From Cristatella mucedo (Eukaryota > Bryozoa > Phylactolaemata > Cristatellidae): a DNA stretch of 64,000 nt. Shown one piece after another: positions 1 to 62,460 of the stretch. The notes under the pieces are model-generated. The model was not told the DNA's origin, ran no database searches, and saw only the letters and a program-made list of their open reading frames with translations. The position numbers and the translations under genes are program-made. Within the stretch, counting starts at the first letter, position 1. Every line of letters starts with the position of its first letter. The DNA lies in assembly GCA_009760855.2 (NCBI GenBank), contig WPIO01000082.1, positions 1,443,501-1,507,500 of the forward strand, given 5' to 3'.

Positions 1-634
1 GATAAATTTCAAAATGTAACTTCTGTTGCACAGTGCAAAATTTGTGTTATTACCGGCAGGAATTACAAATAAACTTTGCCTGTATGGCTGAGCACAGATT
101 AGTCGACTCATGACAGACTTAACTCGTGGTCTGAGTCTAAGATTGGCTAACACAGTGTGCACTCATAGCTGTACGCACATGCTACGGGCATTGTGCTGGA
201 CTCAAAGGTGCATCACTGATTGATGCCTGCCTGGGATCTCGGCAGAGACTGGCCTACCTAAGACATGCTGAGTCTAAATCTTTTGCTCGTGTATTTAATT
301 GACTTAGGCAGTCTTGATCTTTTCAGCAGCCAAACGGCATCCTGTGAAAGAAAGCTATCATTCATCAACTTGCTGTGCTTGATTGTTTTTAGGCCTTCGG
401 GCCACTCAAGTGTGCTTTTGTATGCATTGGTATGTGTGGTAGGAAACCAGCTGTGGCTGTCAATTGCCTTGTGCCTTGGACATTGGTACTGAGGTTTGAG
501 GCAGTCTTGGCATTATGTTATTGGCTCTTGGCCAGGCTGCTTGGCCAACTGCTGCAGGTGGAGTATTCTACTCCTGCTCGGGTGTCAGCTGCACATTTCT
601 TTCTGGGTTTCCTTTGTATGACGTGGCTCTGCAG
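1..634. other. 5' flank / first intron of the MPDZ-like gene, start exon not identified
   Basis: No exon can be supported here. The L27 exon at 635 needs a preceding coding exon ending in phase 1 (one base of a split codon). A consensus-like donor near 429 is preceded by a short ATG frame, but in the wrong phase. The start codon is therefore either in an exon I cannot recognise in this stretch or upstream of the window. No repeat was recognised. Confidence 0.5.
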
Positions 635-51858
<51,224 letters not shown>

Positions 51859-52815
51859 GAGCAAGCTCAGCGGCTGCCGAGTTGGTCGACCACTTTGGCG
51901 ACTCGGCTGAGCAAGGTTCACCCAGTACCGCTCTAGCGGACGCTCAGTCAGTCATATCGAAGCCGCGAGCGAGCATCAGGGAGCGAGCTCTGCTCGGTGC
52001 GATACGCGATCGGCTTCCCTGTGGAACTGCTGCTCAATGATGCAGCGTCGGGCATTTTTGAGTTATGGTGGCACCGTGCTCGACTATTTTCGTCGTTTCC
52101 ATTCATTCGGATGCCACTAACGCCCTCCCCCCCCAAAAAAAACCCGCCGCCCCTTCGTGCAGCACTACCTGCCCGAAGTCCAATGAGTAGAAAAGCATGA
52201 GCTCATCTTCAAGTTGTTTCGCTGCGGACGGATCCGCTGGGTGCTATTTTACTACTAAAGGCTCTAACACTGCACGGCAGCCGTCGTCCGCTTGAAGCAA
52301 CGGTGCTCAGTCGTCGCCAGTCAGCCGTAGGACCTTCTTTGTGCATTTAATGACGCCTTTCGAAGTGACGCATCGTGTTTATGAAACGTTATTAATGTCC
52401 TTAATCGTCAGGCTTACGTGCATAACGGCATGCTTACCATATGGTTTCTCGTGATGGATCTTCTGCTTTACGCTGCCTGTATCAGCTGCTTTGGCCCGAC
52501 TTTGGCGATAACTTGCCTCCAGCTTGTCGCATGGGGCATTTCCGATAATAAAGGAAAGCCAGCTAGCTTTTTTTGGGCTCTGTTGGCGTATGGTTACGCG
52601 CTTTTGGCCAAGCTGTATAGGCATATGGTTATGGGCTGTCATCCACATGTCAAAACCGAGGTATGCCCAGGGTCGTGGCAGATCCAGTGAGCTTCCGAAT
52701 TAGTGAAATAATATTGTGCTTTTTTGTAACCTTGATGTCTTCATTTTTGTAATCTCAACTATGTACTGTATTTGTAATAATGAATTTATTCAATAAATTG
52801 TCATACAAGAATTCT
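51859..52815 (+). other. MPDZ: 3' untranslated region of the MPDZ-like gene
   Basis: Noncoding sequence downstream of the stop. It turns AT-rich towards the end and contains two AATAAA hexamers (52547-52552 and 52792-52797). The second is followed by T-rich sequence and is the more likely cleavage site. A C/A homopolymer junction lies at about 52128-52142. Confidence 0.6.
52792..52797 (+). promoter_or_regulatory. Poly(A) signal AATAAA
   Basis: AATAAA in an AT-rich stretch about 935 bases after the MPDZ stop codon. It is the last hexamer before gene-free sequence. An earlier one at 52547 could give a shorter transcript. Confidence 0.5.
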
Positions 52816-54053
52816 ACCTTTTGCATGCGAAAGTTTCGGTTTTTACTAATGCTTTCACAGCCACCCAGCTCACTAACTGGCTTCCCAAAGTAGTGACCAC
52901 TGAGATGTGTTACAATTACACGTTCCTCTTTATACAACTAGATCTATACTGCATTTAGTAGGCTATGCAGCTTCGAAGAGAGCAGGCAACAGTTGATATG
53001 ACGTTGCTGGTTGGTTTCAGACAGCCCTCGCCTTCCCAGAGTTAAAGTCGCTTTCTAGATCCCAATAGCTATCTCTTGATTAGTAGGTTCATGTGGTTCG
53101 CCTGAAAGCCATTTCCGTAGCTGAACAAAGGAGCGAATGTGTTACCGTTTACAGTTGGTATGGCACTGACCAATTAGCTGGTGTTGCAATAATCGGCCAC
53201 CTGTCGATTTTTCTCTGCTGGTGAAGCGTCATTTTTTACCGGGCTGTTGGCTCAGGCTTCAGTTACAGAGAAAGATTAGCTAGATCAGCGAAAGAGCGAG
53301 GATGGACCCTTGAAAAGGATTCATCATGCATGCGAATAGAGCGCTCAGGAAAAATTAGTGGTGCAGCAACTTGTAGCTACTGTTTTATCTTGCTAGTGTA
53401 TTTAAAAACAAAATAGAAAAAGAGCAATATTAGCCAGACCTACGAACAAATTGAGAGCAGCCCTTCGCAAATGTGTAAGCACCCATAACTGGCTTTAGTT
53501 ACGATGCACCAATAATAACTACGACCTATACAGGCGCAGGTAGCCCCCCCCCCCGACAGACACGTTTATGAATATTGATAGAAAATCTCCGTTGTTTGAA
53601 TTAAGCTAATTAGACCTCGTCTTTATAGTGGCGATGGTAATCCTTGGCTGTTTCGGCTAGTGTTTCGTCTGGCTTTGGTTCATGGCTGCGGAATAGCATT
53701 GCTTGAGACTAACACTTTGAACACCCTGAGACTACCAATTCATAGTTCACAATATATGGATGGTGTCAAGGTCTTGATTGATTTTGGGTGTGTTGCTAAG
53801 CTTAGTTAGCACTTGCTGCCTTGGCTACTGGTTCTTCTTATCGTCTACTGCGTGGCCGTTAATACATGGTGCCAGCCGCAATTGTATGCGGTAACCCACT
53901 ATTTAGCCAGATCGTAGACCCGTCGTTCCAACGTTCCCGGCGAGCTGGCTGTTTGAGTGACAGCTGAGAGAAAATCCGCTCGTTCTTGCTCGGTCCTTGC
54001 GGGAGAATCATACTGCAAGATCGTACGGTCACTGCTAAAAAAAACTGGCTGCT
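52816..54053. other. Intergenic region: nothing recognised
   Basis: AT-rich with no ORF of note. A C10 homopolymer lies at about 53546. Confidence 0.45.
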
Positions 54054-54214
54054 TAAACAGCCTCTTTTTGTATAGCGACAGAAGAGCCTTGACGGCTATT
54101 ACCACCGCCTGCAGTGGCGATAAAGGATCACCGACCGCAGAAATCGAGCCTACGACCTCGGGACCGAGGTCATGAAAGCAACCGCCTTACCTAATGTGCC
54201 ATCACGGCTACGCT
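54054..54214 (-). mobile_element. tRNA-derived SINE, family B
   Basis: Collinear with 2629-2783 along its full length. The B box is degraded (AAATCGAGCC on the plus strand), and the GACCTCGG/CCGAGGTC palindrome is kept. Confidence 0.8.
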
Positions 54215-54489
54215 TTCTCTCGTCGCAAGTGATCGGTCAAAGTTAGCTAACAAGATATTTTCGCTCTTTGCAAATTAGGGATAATCAACAGTCGCAGCTC
54301 ATAGCACAATAAGGGCATCCTGATCATTGTGCAGATTGACACTTAGCGCTCGTATCTAGGTGCCGTACCCCTTAGCCACTAAGCTATGGTAAAATGTGGT
54401 CAACAGACTTCTTTCACTGCGGGGATTCGTCACATTCTTTGGCTATTACCTACTAGAATGGCTGGCTAAAGATCTTAGCAACTCCATTG

Positions 54490-54620
54490 GTCTCTTCAGG
54501 ATAGACTACTGTAACTTGGTTAGTTGGCTGCCAAAAATTACACCTGGCCTCTGCGATTAATCCTCAAAATTTCCTCGAGACTGTCCTGCAATTCCAGGAA
54601 ACTACGCTTCGTCTTATATT
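54490..54620 (+). mobile_element. Decayed LINE RT fragment
   Basis: A plus-strand reading RIDYCNLVSWLPKI resembles the LINE RT motif SRLDFCNSLLTGLP. Short and weak. Confidence 0.45.
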
Positions 54621-54716
54621 TTTGCTATAGGACTTATGGTTTATTCCGTTTGATTATTAGAAAAAAAATTAACCAGATTGCTCACTCTGACCTAAAAGGT
54701 CGTGCACGGATATACT

Positions 54717-54850
54717 AGTAATAATAATAATAACACGCTTGATAAAGCGCCCTCGCAGAACTCAACCTCTTTCTAGGCGCTTTGCATTTGCTGCAAAGGA
54801 AGCACGATCGAATAGGTAATGGTAACGTGCTCAATAACCAACAAGAATAG
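54717..54850 (-). mobile_element. LINE 3' end fragment
   Basis: (AAT)n, CGCTTGATAAAGCGCCCTCG, CTTTCTAGGCGCTTTGCATT and ~50 bp of LINE 3'UTR. Confidence 0.8.
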
Positions 54851-55149
54851 TAGAGTATCACTGGCCTCCTCCAACTATAGCTGCTTCGCTGGACAATACA
54901 TTCGCTGTTCCTTTCTTACGTTCAGGGACTGCTGTTGACAGATGCTGTGGCTTAGTAGGTTCTACCAGTGGTTTATAACTTTTTTAGTTAAGAACCTTTT
55001 AAACTGTGATAAAAACTAGTAATTCGTCCCTCAAAAAATGTGCACAAGCACTTGGCACAACTTGTCATGTAAATAATATATTTTACTTTTAATTGCCTCG
55101 TGCAATGTATGGCAAATAAGAAGTACGAACTAAGTAGCAACCTTAACAA

Positions 55150-55232
55150 CAATAATAATAATACATCTATGTTGTGCCCCCAGAGAGCTCAATCGCTCTC
55201 TAGGCACTTTTACAATTACTGCTAAGGGAGTA
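55150..55232 (-). mobile_element. Diverged LINE 3' tail
   Basis: (AAT)n then GCCCCCAGAGAGCTCAATCG and CTCTCTAGGCACTTTTACAA. Confidence 0.7.
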
Positions 55233-55377
55233 TAAGATATATTACTCACGTTTTCAGTGGAAAAAATAGCACAGCTAACTCAGCTCAACTGTTTGTTTGC
55301 TAATTAAACAAAGAGCTTGAATTCCAATCAAACGTTAATTGCATTGAGGTTGTTTGTGTTGGCTTGAATACAAGATG

Positions 55378-55817
55378 AACTGCGGAGTGATCTTTGATAA
55401 GATCACTTGCATTTTATCTTTGCATCTAATCGAATTCGACAGTTTTTTTGACAGAAACACCTTTAATCTCCAAGGTATGTGGTGGCCATCTAAATCAAAG
55501 CACCCACAGCTCGCTTTGCTAGATAGAGGGCAGGCTTGTTTTACCACACACCAGAATTCTTTAAAGATTTTCGAGTGGAATTCATTGCAAAGCATTTAAC
55601 TGCGGAGTGATCTTTGATAAGATCACTTGCATTTTATCTTTGCATCTAATCGAATTCGACAGTTTTTTTGACAGAAACACCTTTAATCTCTAAGGTATGT
55701 GGTGGCCATCTAAATCAAAGCACCCACAGCTCGCTTTGCTAGATAGAGGGCAGGCTTGTTTTACCACACACCAGAATTCTTTAAAGATTTTCGAGTGGAA
55801 TTCATTTCAAAGCATTT
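55378..55817 (+). repeat. 220-bp tandem duplication (two near-identical units)
   Basis: Unit 1 is 55378-55597 and unit 2 is 55598-55817, directly adjacent. I see two substitutions in 220 bp. Each unit contains TGATCTTTGATAAGATCA, a 7-bp inverted repeat with a 4-nt loop. A plus-strand ORF of 81 codons crosses unit 1, but in unit 2 it is not maintained, so coding is doubtful. Confidence 0.97.
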
Positions 55818-56334
55818 TTTCTTCATCTAAAGCTCAGTGCGATCATCTTTGACAAGGTTTTTCGTCACTATTGAAACTCACGTTTTCAAGCAGAGGACTA
55901 AAAATGCACGTATCAACTTTAAGGTCGTATGAGCAGACTAACCTTCGAAGGAGCTCTGCATGTAATTAAGAATAATTAATAATTGTACTTAATTCTGCCG
56001 AATTCTGCTCTTATTCTCGGCCTGGACATAATCAACGAGCCACCTACTGGAAATATGGGCAGACCATGCAAAGCCAGGATTTTTGTAGACAAATGCAGGT
56101 ATGAAACTCAAAACACTCGGCTAAAGTAAGAATCTTTGCAATCATAAGTGGATCTGTCTTGCTGAAATCGTCATCGAGTGTGTTATTGACGATTTCTGTT
56201 TCTTCTTCGCCTATACCCTCACGTTTACCGAACACTGTCGACTGAAAACCACCTCCAAAGCTAGCAATTGTATTCAAGGATTTTTTAGGCTTTGGTGCCA
56301 TTTATTGCTATGGCTAGCTAAATATATTACTGAC
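55818..56334. other. Intergenic: nothing recognised
   Basis: A minus-strand 85-codon ORF (56044-56301, starting MAPKPKKSLNTIASFGGGFQ) is present. It has no family resemblance I recognise and no splice context to support it. Confidence 0.35.
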
Positions 56335-56450
56335 TCCAGTGTTCTCTATTGGATGGACTGCTGTAACTCAGAACTGACTGGACTGTCGAAAAGGCTGTCA
56401 AGTCTCTACATTTGGTGCTCAATATGACCGCTTGTTTGGAATTTAAATTC
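56335..56450 (+). mobile_element. Decayed LINE RT fragment
   Basis: The plus-strand reading LYWMDCCNSELTGLSKRL resembles the LINE block SRLDFCNSLLTGLPA. Confidence 0.45.
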
Positions 56451-56574
56451 AAGAAACTTGCCCATGTCTCCCTTTGCTAAAGGAGCTGTGGTGTTCTGTT
56501 TGATCAGCAGATGCAAAGAAAAAGTACACTTCAGTATTAAGATTAATAAAAATACTAATAATGAAGTAAAATCA

Positions 56575-57175
56575 ATAGAGGACCTAAAGGAAATTTAATC
56601 TATTTCTATGTAAATTGCAGGAAAGAAAGCACGTCAAATGGTTAGGGATAGTTAGGCATGCACAATTTCAGCGCCCACAAGTGCACGATGGAGAATTTGA
56701 CTGAGCAAATGCTGTGAGAGACATGTTGGTTTCAATTTTATTTTCAATGTCTAGTCAGGAGATGCGGTGATGTCAGTTCGGGAGTGGGTTCCACGTTCTG
56801 GGAGTATGCGATGCGAAAGCCTTGGTAGAATGTATATCGGATAGATAAGCCGGAGCAAAAGAAATGACCGACCTAAAAGTGAGTGACAGACTTGTGAAGT
56901 CAATACCTGACTGATCGTTAGCCAATTCAGATTGGTGAGAAGTTTTGAAAAGTGGTGGTTGTGAAATTAACGATAGGCGTGCCTTACTGCAGAGTTTGCA
57001 CTAACCGTAAGCATGTTATTGCAAAGGCAGGAACATGTAAGTAGTGACTTAAAAAAGTCTGGATGAAATGTAAAAAGGCCGTGGACCAGCTGCGCTTCGG
57101 TATCCTTGACCAAAAAGTCTCTCGGCCTTGCTCCATACCTAGCTAGAATACTGAATTAGCTTTGACCTCATCGGA
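56575..57175 (-). mobile_element. Strongly decayed LINE 3' half
   Basis: Minus-orientation similarity to the LINE 3' region: GGTTAGGGATAGTTAGGCAT, CTAAAAGTGAGTGACAGACT and GAAGTCAATACCTGACTGA match blocks of the 20-kb copy in order. Confidence 0.7.
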
Positions 57176-57410
57176 CCAATGTTCCAAGAGAGCGAGTGCG
57201 GTCAGACTCGGGCCTCATGTACCGGCCAGGTCGTAAGTCATATACAATAATCTCATTCATATAAAATCATGTATCGTGCTGCTCATAAACTCCAGCTTAT
57301 CTCGGCTATTTCATAAGCTGTTCTCAGTTCCAAGTCAGTGGCCAAGCTCACTATAATAAAATAATAAGAAGACATCTCAAGCACATAAGTGAGGGTAGTT
57401 ACCAGGCTAA

Positions 57411-57466
57411 TTGGCCGAGGTCGTGAAAAGCAACCGCCTTACCTAGTGAGCCATCACGGCTCCCCT
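57411..57466 (-). mobile_element. SINE family B, 5' head fragment
   Basis: GAGGTCGTGAAAAGCAACCG and CCTTACCTAGTGAGCCATCA are the tRNA-like head in reverse. The rest is missing. Confidence 0.7.
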
Positions 57467-57820
57467 ACCCAGGAGTCCTCTAGGCATTTCTGAAGATGCT
57501 CGCCTAGTTACGTCCCTAAAACGACGACATTTAGATGAGTTCTTCCACACCCTGCAGACCGAGCACGATAGCTTGTTTTGATAGCTCACAGGTCTCTCGG
57601 AATTATCAGCAGTGAATGAAAATGCATAGTCTGCTCAGGAGAAACTTCTTCGCGTCCTCAACCGCATGTGTGTCACATGGCATCGCCTAAAGCCGCTCTT
57701 CCAGCCTCTCTTCTGCTATCGGCTGGCAACCTGACAGCAACCTGCTGGGTTCACCAGGTAGAAAGACCAGAGACAGGGGACCAGGTAGAGAGACCAGTCG
57801 CTTCATCTTTTTCTAGGCAC
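57467..57820. other. Intergenic: nothing recognised
   Basis: A short duplication ACCAGGTAGA(G/A)AGACCAG at 57754-57800 precedes the minisatellite. Confidence 0.45.
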
Positions 57821-58016
57821 TGTAATAATTGCCGCAGGCTCGCTGTAATAATTGCAGCAGGCTCGCTGTAATAATTGCTGTAATAATTGCAGCAGGCCCC
57901 CTGTAATAATTGCAGCAGGCTCGCTGTAATAATTGCCGCAGGCTCGCTGTAATAATTGCAGCAGGCTCGCTGTAATAATTGCAGCAGGCTCGCTGTAAAA
58001 ATTGCAGCAGGCTCGC
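57821..58016 (+). repeat. 23-bp minisatellite, ~9 copies
   Basis: Consensus TGTAATAATTGCAGCAGGCT plus CGC, with one shortened unit and CCGC or CCCC variants. It directly follows CTTTTTCTAGGCAC, which resembles the LINE tail, so the array may have grown from a LINE 3' end. Confidence 0.95.
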
Positions 58017-58234
58017 GGCTCATTTCGCTGCTCCTGCTGGGGATGCGCTCTGGAGCGGTGGATTATTGTTCACTCCTATTGCTGGCAGGCTGGTGCATCA
58101 AGTAAACGTATTCGAGCGTCAGTACACATCTTCACTCGCACTTTTCCAAACTCTCGTCCCTTCACCATCTATTCACCCGTCAAACCCTTGTTAAGACTTG
58201 AACCTGTCAAGTTGAACTAAAATTTCGCAAGTTA

Positions 58235-58575
58235 GCGAAACGGCATTACGTATTGAAGTTCAGTGGTAGATCTGAAGGCGGCTTAAACTCCAGGAATCCT
58301 TTGAGCAGGTGGACTCAGCTTCGCTAGCGTCAGCCCTTGAAAGGGAAACTGCTAGATCGTAAAATTGATTAGACAAGTGCAGTCACTGCCTAGTTAGCAG
58401 CGCGTCGTGCCGGTCGTCGACTTTATAAGCGATGGTTGTACCTTACCGACAAGCTTTTCCGTCCAATGTTCGCATTAATTTGCTATCGATCTCCTATATC
58501 TACTTCCCGCTGACGTCAAACACGGAATCTAATGTAAGCATGTTTGAAGCAATACGTATTTGAAAGAGACAACCA
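58235..58575 (+). other. Paralogous block, copy 1, part A (possible plus-strand 5' exon)
   Basis: Homologous to 61755-62100. Conserved features are an ATGG at 58432 with an in-frame reading to a donor-like |gtaagcat at 58534, and the block ACGTCAA(A/G)C(A/G) just before it. The 34 codons encoded differ from those of copy 2, so coding here is unproven. Confidence 0.4.
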
Positions 58576-58721
58576 AATGATTAAAGCGTAGTGGCTGAAC
58601 AGACGGTATGGATAAAGCTGGATAAAATGGGCATTTTGTGGCCGTAAATAATCACTTAGCTGTTATTTCATCCTCGCGTACATCAAACACTGAACAAAAT
58701 TTTAAAACAAGTAAGCCATTT

Positions 58722-59306
58722 TCAAAAGCAAGTGGGAAAAGTGAAAACATCCCAGGCGAGCTTTGACGAGGCGTGGACACGTAAGTGCATCGAGCCGTTA
58801 TCATCCACCAGCAGGCATTTTTTTAAATGGCGTATCATTACGCGGCCATCTGTGGGGTTCCTTGCGTAGGCGTCTTCCGCCCAGCTGGCTCTCTGCTCCG
58901 CTAACGGCACGACCTCTGGCCGCATGAGCGGCCTCTCAGAGCCCAGGTCGGTCCAAGGGGAAGACTGGGGGCTGGGGGCAGCTTTGGCCGGCGTGTGCCG
59001 CGGGCGATCGCAGTAGCAGGTCCGCAGCGACAGTGTTCGTTCTGCATCGGATATAGAGGCACCCAACTTGCTCGCACTAGCGGGAGCCGCCGGTTGACGA
59101 TCGAGGCTTCTCACAATCGCCGGAAGGGTGACTGGCGCTTGGAGAATATCTCGGTTGCTTCGCCGTCGACCGAAGGTCGCTCGGCGATGCTGTCGGCGTC
59201 GCAGTTCTGGGAGCGCTGAGAGCAGGGCGGCGGCGGAGTCCGTTTCGGTCTGGGCGACGGCGTACGGAATTAGCACGAAGCTGACGAAGAGCAGGCCATG
59301 CGTCAA
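58722..59306 (-). CDS. Uncharacterised secreted-type protein, copy 1 (likely decayed paralogue)
   Basis: Minus-strand ORF of 194 codons, not matched to any family I know. It starts with a signal-peptide-like segment (LLFVSFVLIPYAVAQ, then TETD) after LTH. An Arg-rich stretch follows with RRRQHRRATFGRRRSNRD, which contains dibasic sites and a Gly-Arg-Arg possible amidation site. The C-terminal half includes SPWTDLGSERPLMRP and EVVPLAEQRASWAED. Those blocks align with the 62461-63645 protein (LPA.V.S.D...PAA and DLG.E.P), with in-frame indels and synonymous changes, which supports minus-strand coding. Odd: no ATG exists between an in-frame TAA and the hydrophobic segment. The position of the copy-2 ATG is a Ser codon here, so the gene is either started from an upstream exon or dead. 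Confidence 0.5.
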   Translation of the reverse strand: MTHGLLFVSFVLIPYAVAQTETDSAAALLSALPELRRRQHRRATFGRRRSNRDILQAPVTLPAIVRSLDRQPAAPASASKLGASISDAERTLSLRTCYCDRPRHTPAKAAPSPQSSPWTDLGSERPLMRPEVVPLAEQRASWAEDAYARNPTDGRVMIRHLKKCLLVDDNGSMHLRVHASSKLAWDVFTFPTCF

Positions 59307-59452
59307 GTCGCGGTTGGAAAGAAAAGCAATTAACGAGGCAGCGCAATTGACAACGTCTCTTACTTAACCCCCTTTCATGACGAACCGCGGCGAGTACTGC
59401 CAATCCAGCCACGAAAGCCCGGATGTGGCGGCAGCCAGCAAAAACTCCCAAT

Positions 59453-59940
<488 letters not shown>

Positions 59941-59974
59941 TCCTTCGCAGCTTCGCAGTCTCGGAGCGACCGCT

Positions 59975-60596
59975 AACGTTCGTTCAAATTTAGTTGATCT
60001 GGCATTGCCGAATCGTGTTAGGTAAAGAACGCTACGGCCAACAGCAACTGCGTTCTGAACCTCGGTCGATCGACTGCCTTTTCGGCGCGCGCGAGTGGCG
60101 TCGTACCGGCTGAACTTCGTTCAAGCTTTGTTACTAATGGCTAACAACGAGATTAGTTTTACTCATTTGTTCACTTTATGCATTTGATCACATTGGGTAA
60201 TAAAGTTAAAATAAGAACAAAGTGTCGAATCGAGGGCTCTCTTAACTCGCAGCTGCCAGCGCAGCGTAGCTGAGAATGCAACTCGCTGACTGGTGAAAAG
60301 TTAAATAACATTCTTGTCCATTCCCGTTTCAGCTCCGGCCAAGTACCGATAAGTGCGAAGCGGGCGAAAAGTAAACACCTGTATATTGCTAGATGCAAAC
60401 GTGAGCCAGCAGGTAGGAACGGCTTTATTGTGAAAATTGATCACGACACAAAGAGCGAAAGCAAATAATTAATTGTTTGCGTCGGTGCCTCTAAAGATTG
60501 GCAGCGTCTAAATAAAATACACTTATTAGCCGCAATCTGCCGCTATATAAATGAGCCTTTTAAATCAGCAAAGCTTTTGTTGCTGTCTACCGGCCT
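59975..60596. other. Intergenic: nothing recognised
   Basis: No ORF or repeat recognised between the copy-1 block and the next LINE remnant. Confidence 0.4.
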
Positions 60597-61110
60597 GTGC
60601 ACTCAGGCGCTCACATTCTGCTCACAACTCTGAGGCTAGGCTTGTCTTTTTCGTGAGCGTCGCAGTTGCGACATCACACGACTTCTCGCCGACTTCTGTT
60701 ACCCAAGTGCACCAGTGACCTCTCGTCACCGCACATCCGGCCATGCCCACAGGTCAGCCCCGGCCTAGTAGGTGACCCTTATCGCATTACAGCAGTCCCG
60801 TCCCAGCCAACCGAACCAAGCCTGCGTTGAAAAATAAGCTACAACGCGCCGGTTTCTAACAACATTTGCTGGGTCCTTATGATATGTCCTTTGCGTTTGT
60901 TGTGCGTGCTAACACTGCATTTTACCACTAACCACGTTTATATGTTAAAAATGTGTATGTCACATCGAACCATATTTTGTTTGCTGACATTTTGCATGTT
61001 ACCACTAGCCGTTTGATCATACTTCATTTACAGCATCTGTAAAGTGCCTAGAGAGAGATTAATTTCTCGAAGGGCATTATAAAAATTTAGTATTACTATC
61101 GTTATTACTT
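60597..61110 (+). mobile_element. Decayed LINE 3' half
   Basis: Plus-strand LINE similarity: GAGGCTAGGCTTGTC, GTCGCAGTTGCGACATCACA, CTTCTCGCCGACTTC and the tail GTAAAGTGCCTAGAGAGAGA with ATT repeats. The ORF is destroyed. Confidence 0.75.
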
Positions 61111-61754
61111 CAACGGGCGTTACCTAACTAGCGAGGCCTGGCAGAATATTGCACTTGAACGCCAAGAGTACTACTTAAATTACGCGCGTTGCTTGATGGG
61201 GAGCCGTTGCTGGTCAGTGCGAAGTGCTATTTTCGGGAGCTTGATACTTTCGAGACCGACAAACGTACGCCCAAGGCGTTACCGAATTTGAGCGTATCTT
61301 ATTGCAGCGGTAGAAAGACAGGTCTCTTGTGAGTTGGCAGAAGTTGACAGTGCAGTCAAAATTAACTGATCAGCTTAGTCATCTTCGTCCAAGCATGCGC
61401 CATTTGCAATGTGACGCAGAGATATTTTGACTTACCCCCCTGAGCTCCTGATGGGATAACCAAAGTGGAAGCTCAATTTTGAAAGCTGTCATCTAGAATG
61501 GATACCGATGATTCTAAAGACTGTGTCTGGTCGCATACTGGACGATGCAGTCTCTGTGAGGGAATTGATTGCGTACGTCGTGGTGACTAATAAGCAACTC
61601 GTTGAAAGCCTCTCTTCGTCCTTCACTACGACCACTTGACCTCGACGGTTGTCACTCGTCACTGCGCTAATGCGTCACGTGACGAGCGCCTGGAGCCCCT
61701 GCTCCGAACCTCCGTAACCTCTACCCGGATTATGATATATTACCGACGCGGCGG
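61111..61754. other. Intergenic: nothing recognised
   Basis: No ORF or repeat recognised before the copy-2 block. Confidence 0.4.
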
Positions 61755-62100
61755 TTGAATGAAATGTTATGACTGGCAATGCAGGCCAGCCGTGGATCTG
61801 CCAGCGGCCCTGGAGTATCAGCAATCAGCTGTCGCGATCGACTCTTCAGCTTCGCTTCCTTCGGCCACTGAAAGTATAGCCACGGCAGGGAGACAAGTGC
61901 GGTCGCTGCCAATTGTCAACAGGCGACGGCGCGTCGTGCTGACCTTCGACTACGCAAGCGATGGCTCAAGCGCAGGGGACGCGCGAGCTCAGAGGCTGGC
62001 CGGTCGCCGGCGTTAACAGTCAGTCTGCGACACCCAAGTCCCGTCAACGTCAAGCGCAGAGCATTAGGTAAGCATCCTTAAAGCGACCGATATTAAATTA
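61755..62100 (+). other. Paralogous block, copy 2, part A (possible plus-strand 5' exon)
   Basis: Homologous to 58235-58575. An ATG at 61961 (context AGCGATGG, in-frame TGA upstream) opens MAQAQGTRELRGWPVAGVNS and runs to the donor-like AG|gtaagcat at 62068. A second frame from 61759 gives an 85-codon ORF ending LAGRRR. Either could be coding. The conserved donor favours a plus-strand exon, but no downstream exon was found. Confidence 0.4.
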
Positions 62101-62460
62101 AGAAAGTGAAATTAGTCGAGCGCACGCACCGGCAGCGGCTTAGCGGATATTGTGTGCGATACAGAAAAACGTGCGCGGCAATCCCGCTGCGGCCCGTCAG
62201 CAGTCGCTAAATTACGCAGCGACGTCCTCGAAAAATCTAAGCAGCAAAGTGAAGTGCAGGAGCATATCGGAACAAGGAAAGCCCTCCCCCCCCCCCCGGG
62301 GAAAGCCCCCGGGATGGCGCCTGTCGGACATCGAGCCCGAAAGCAGACACGCGCAGCCGGCGGAGTTACTGTACAGCGCGTCGTTCGGAGGCCTGCAGCG
62401 CGCCGCCTCCGTTGCTTGGCAGCGGCGGCAGCAGCAGCGTGTGAGAGCTCTGAGCTTCCT

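Noticed and set aside
55354-55599. 81-codon ORF through the tandem duplication
   Set aside because: The second, almost identical unit does not maintain the same reading, there is no splice or family support, and the base composition is like noncoding DNA.
57751-58023. CRISPR-like array or repeat protein at the 23-bp minisatellite
   Set aside because: The units are contiguous without unique spacers, the genome is eukaryotic, and the minus-strand ORF simply translates the repeat.
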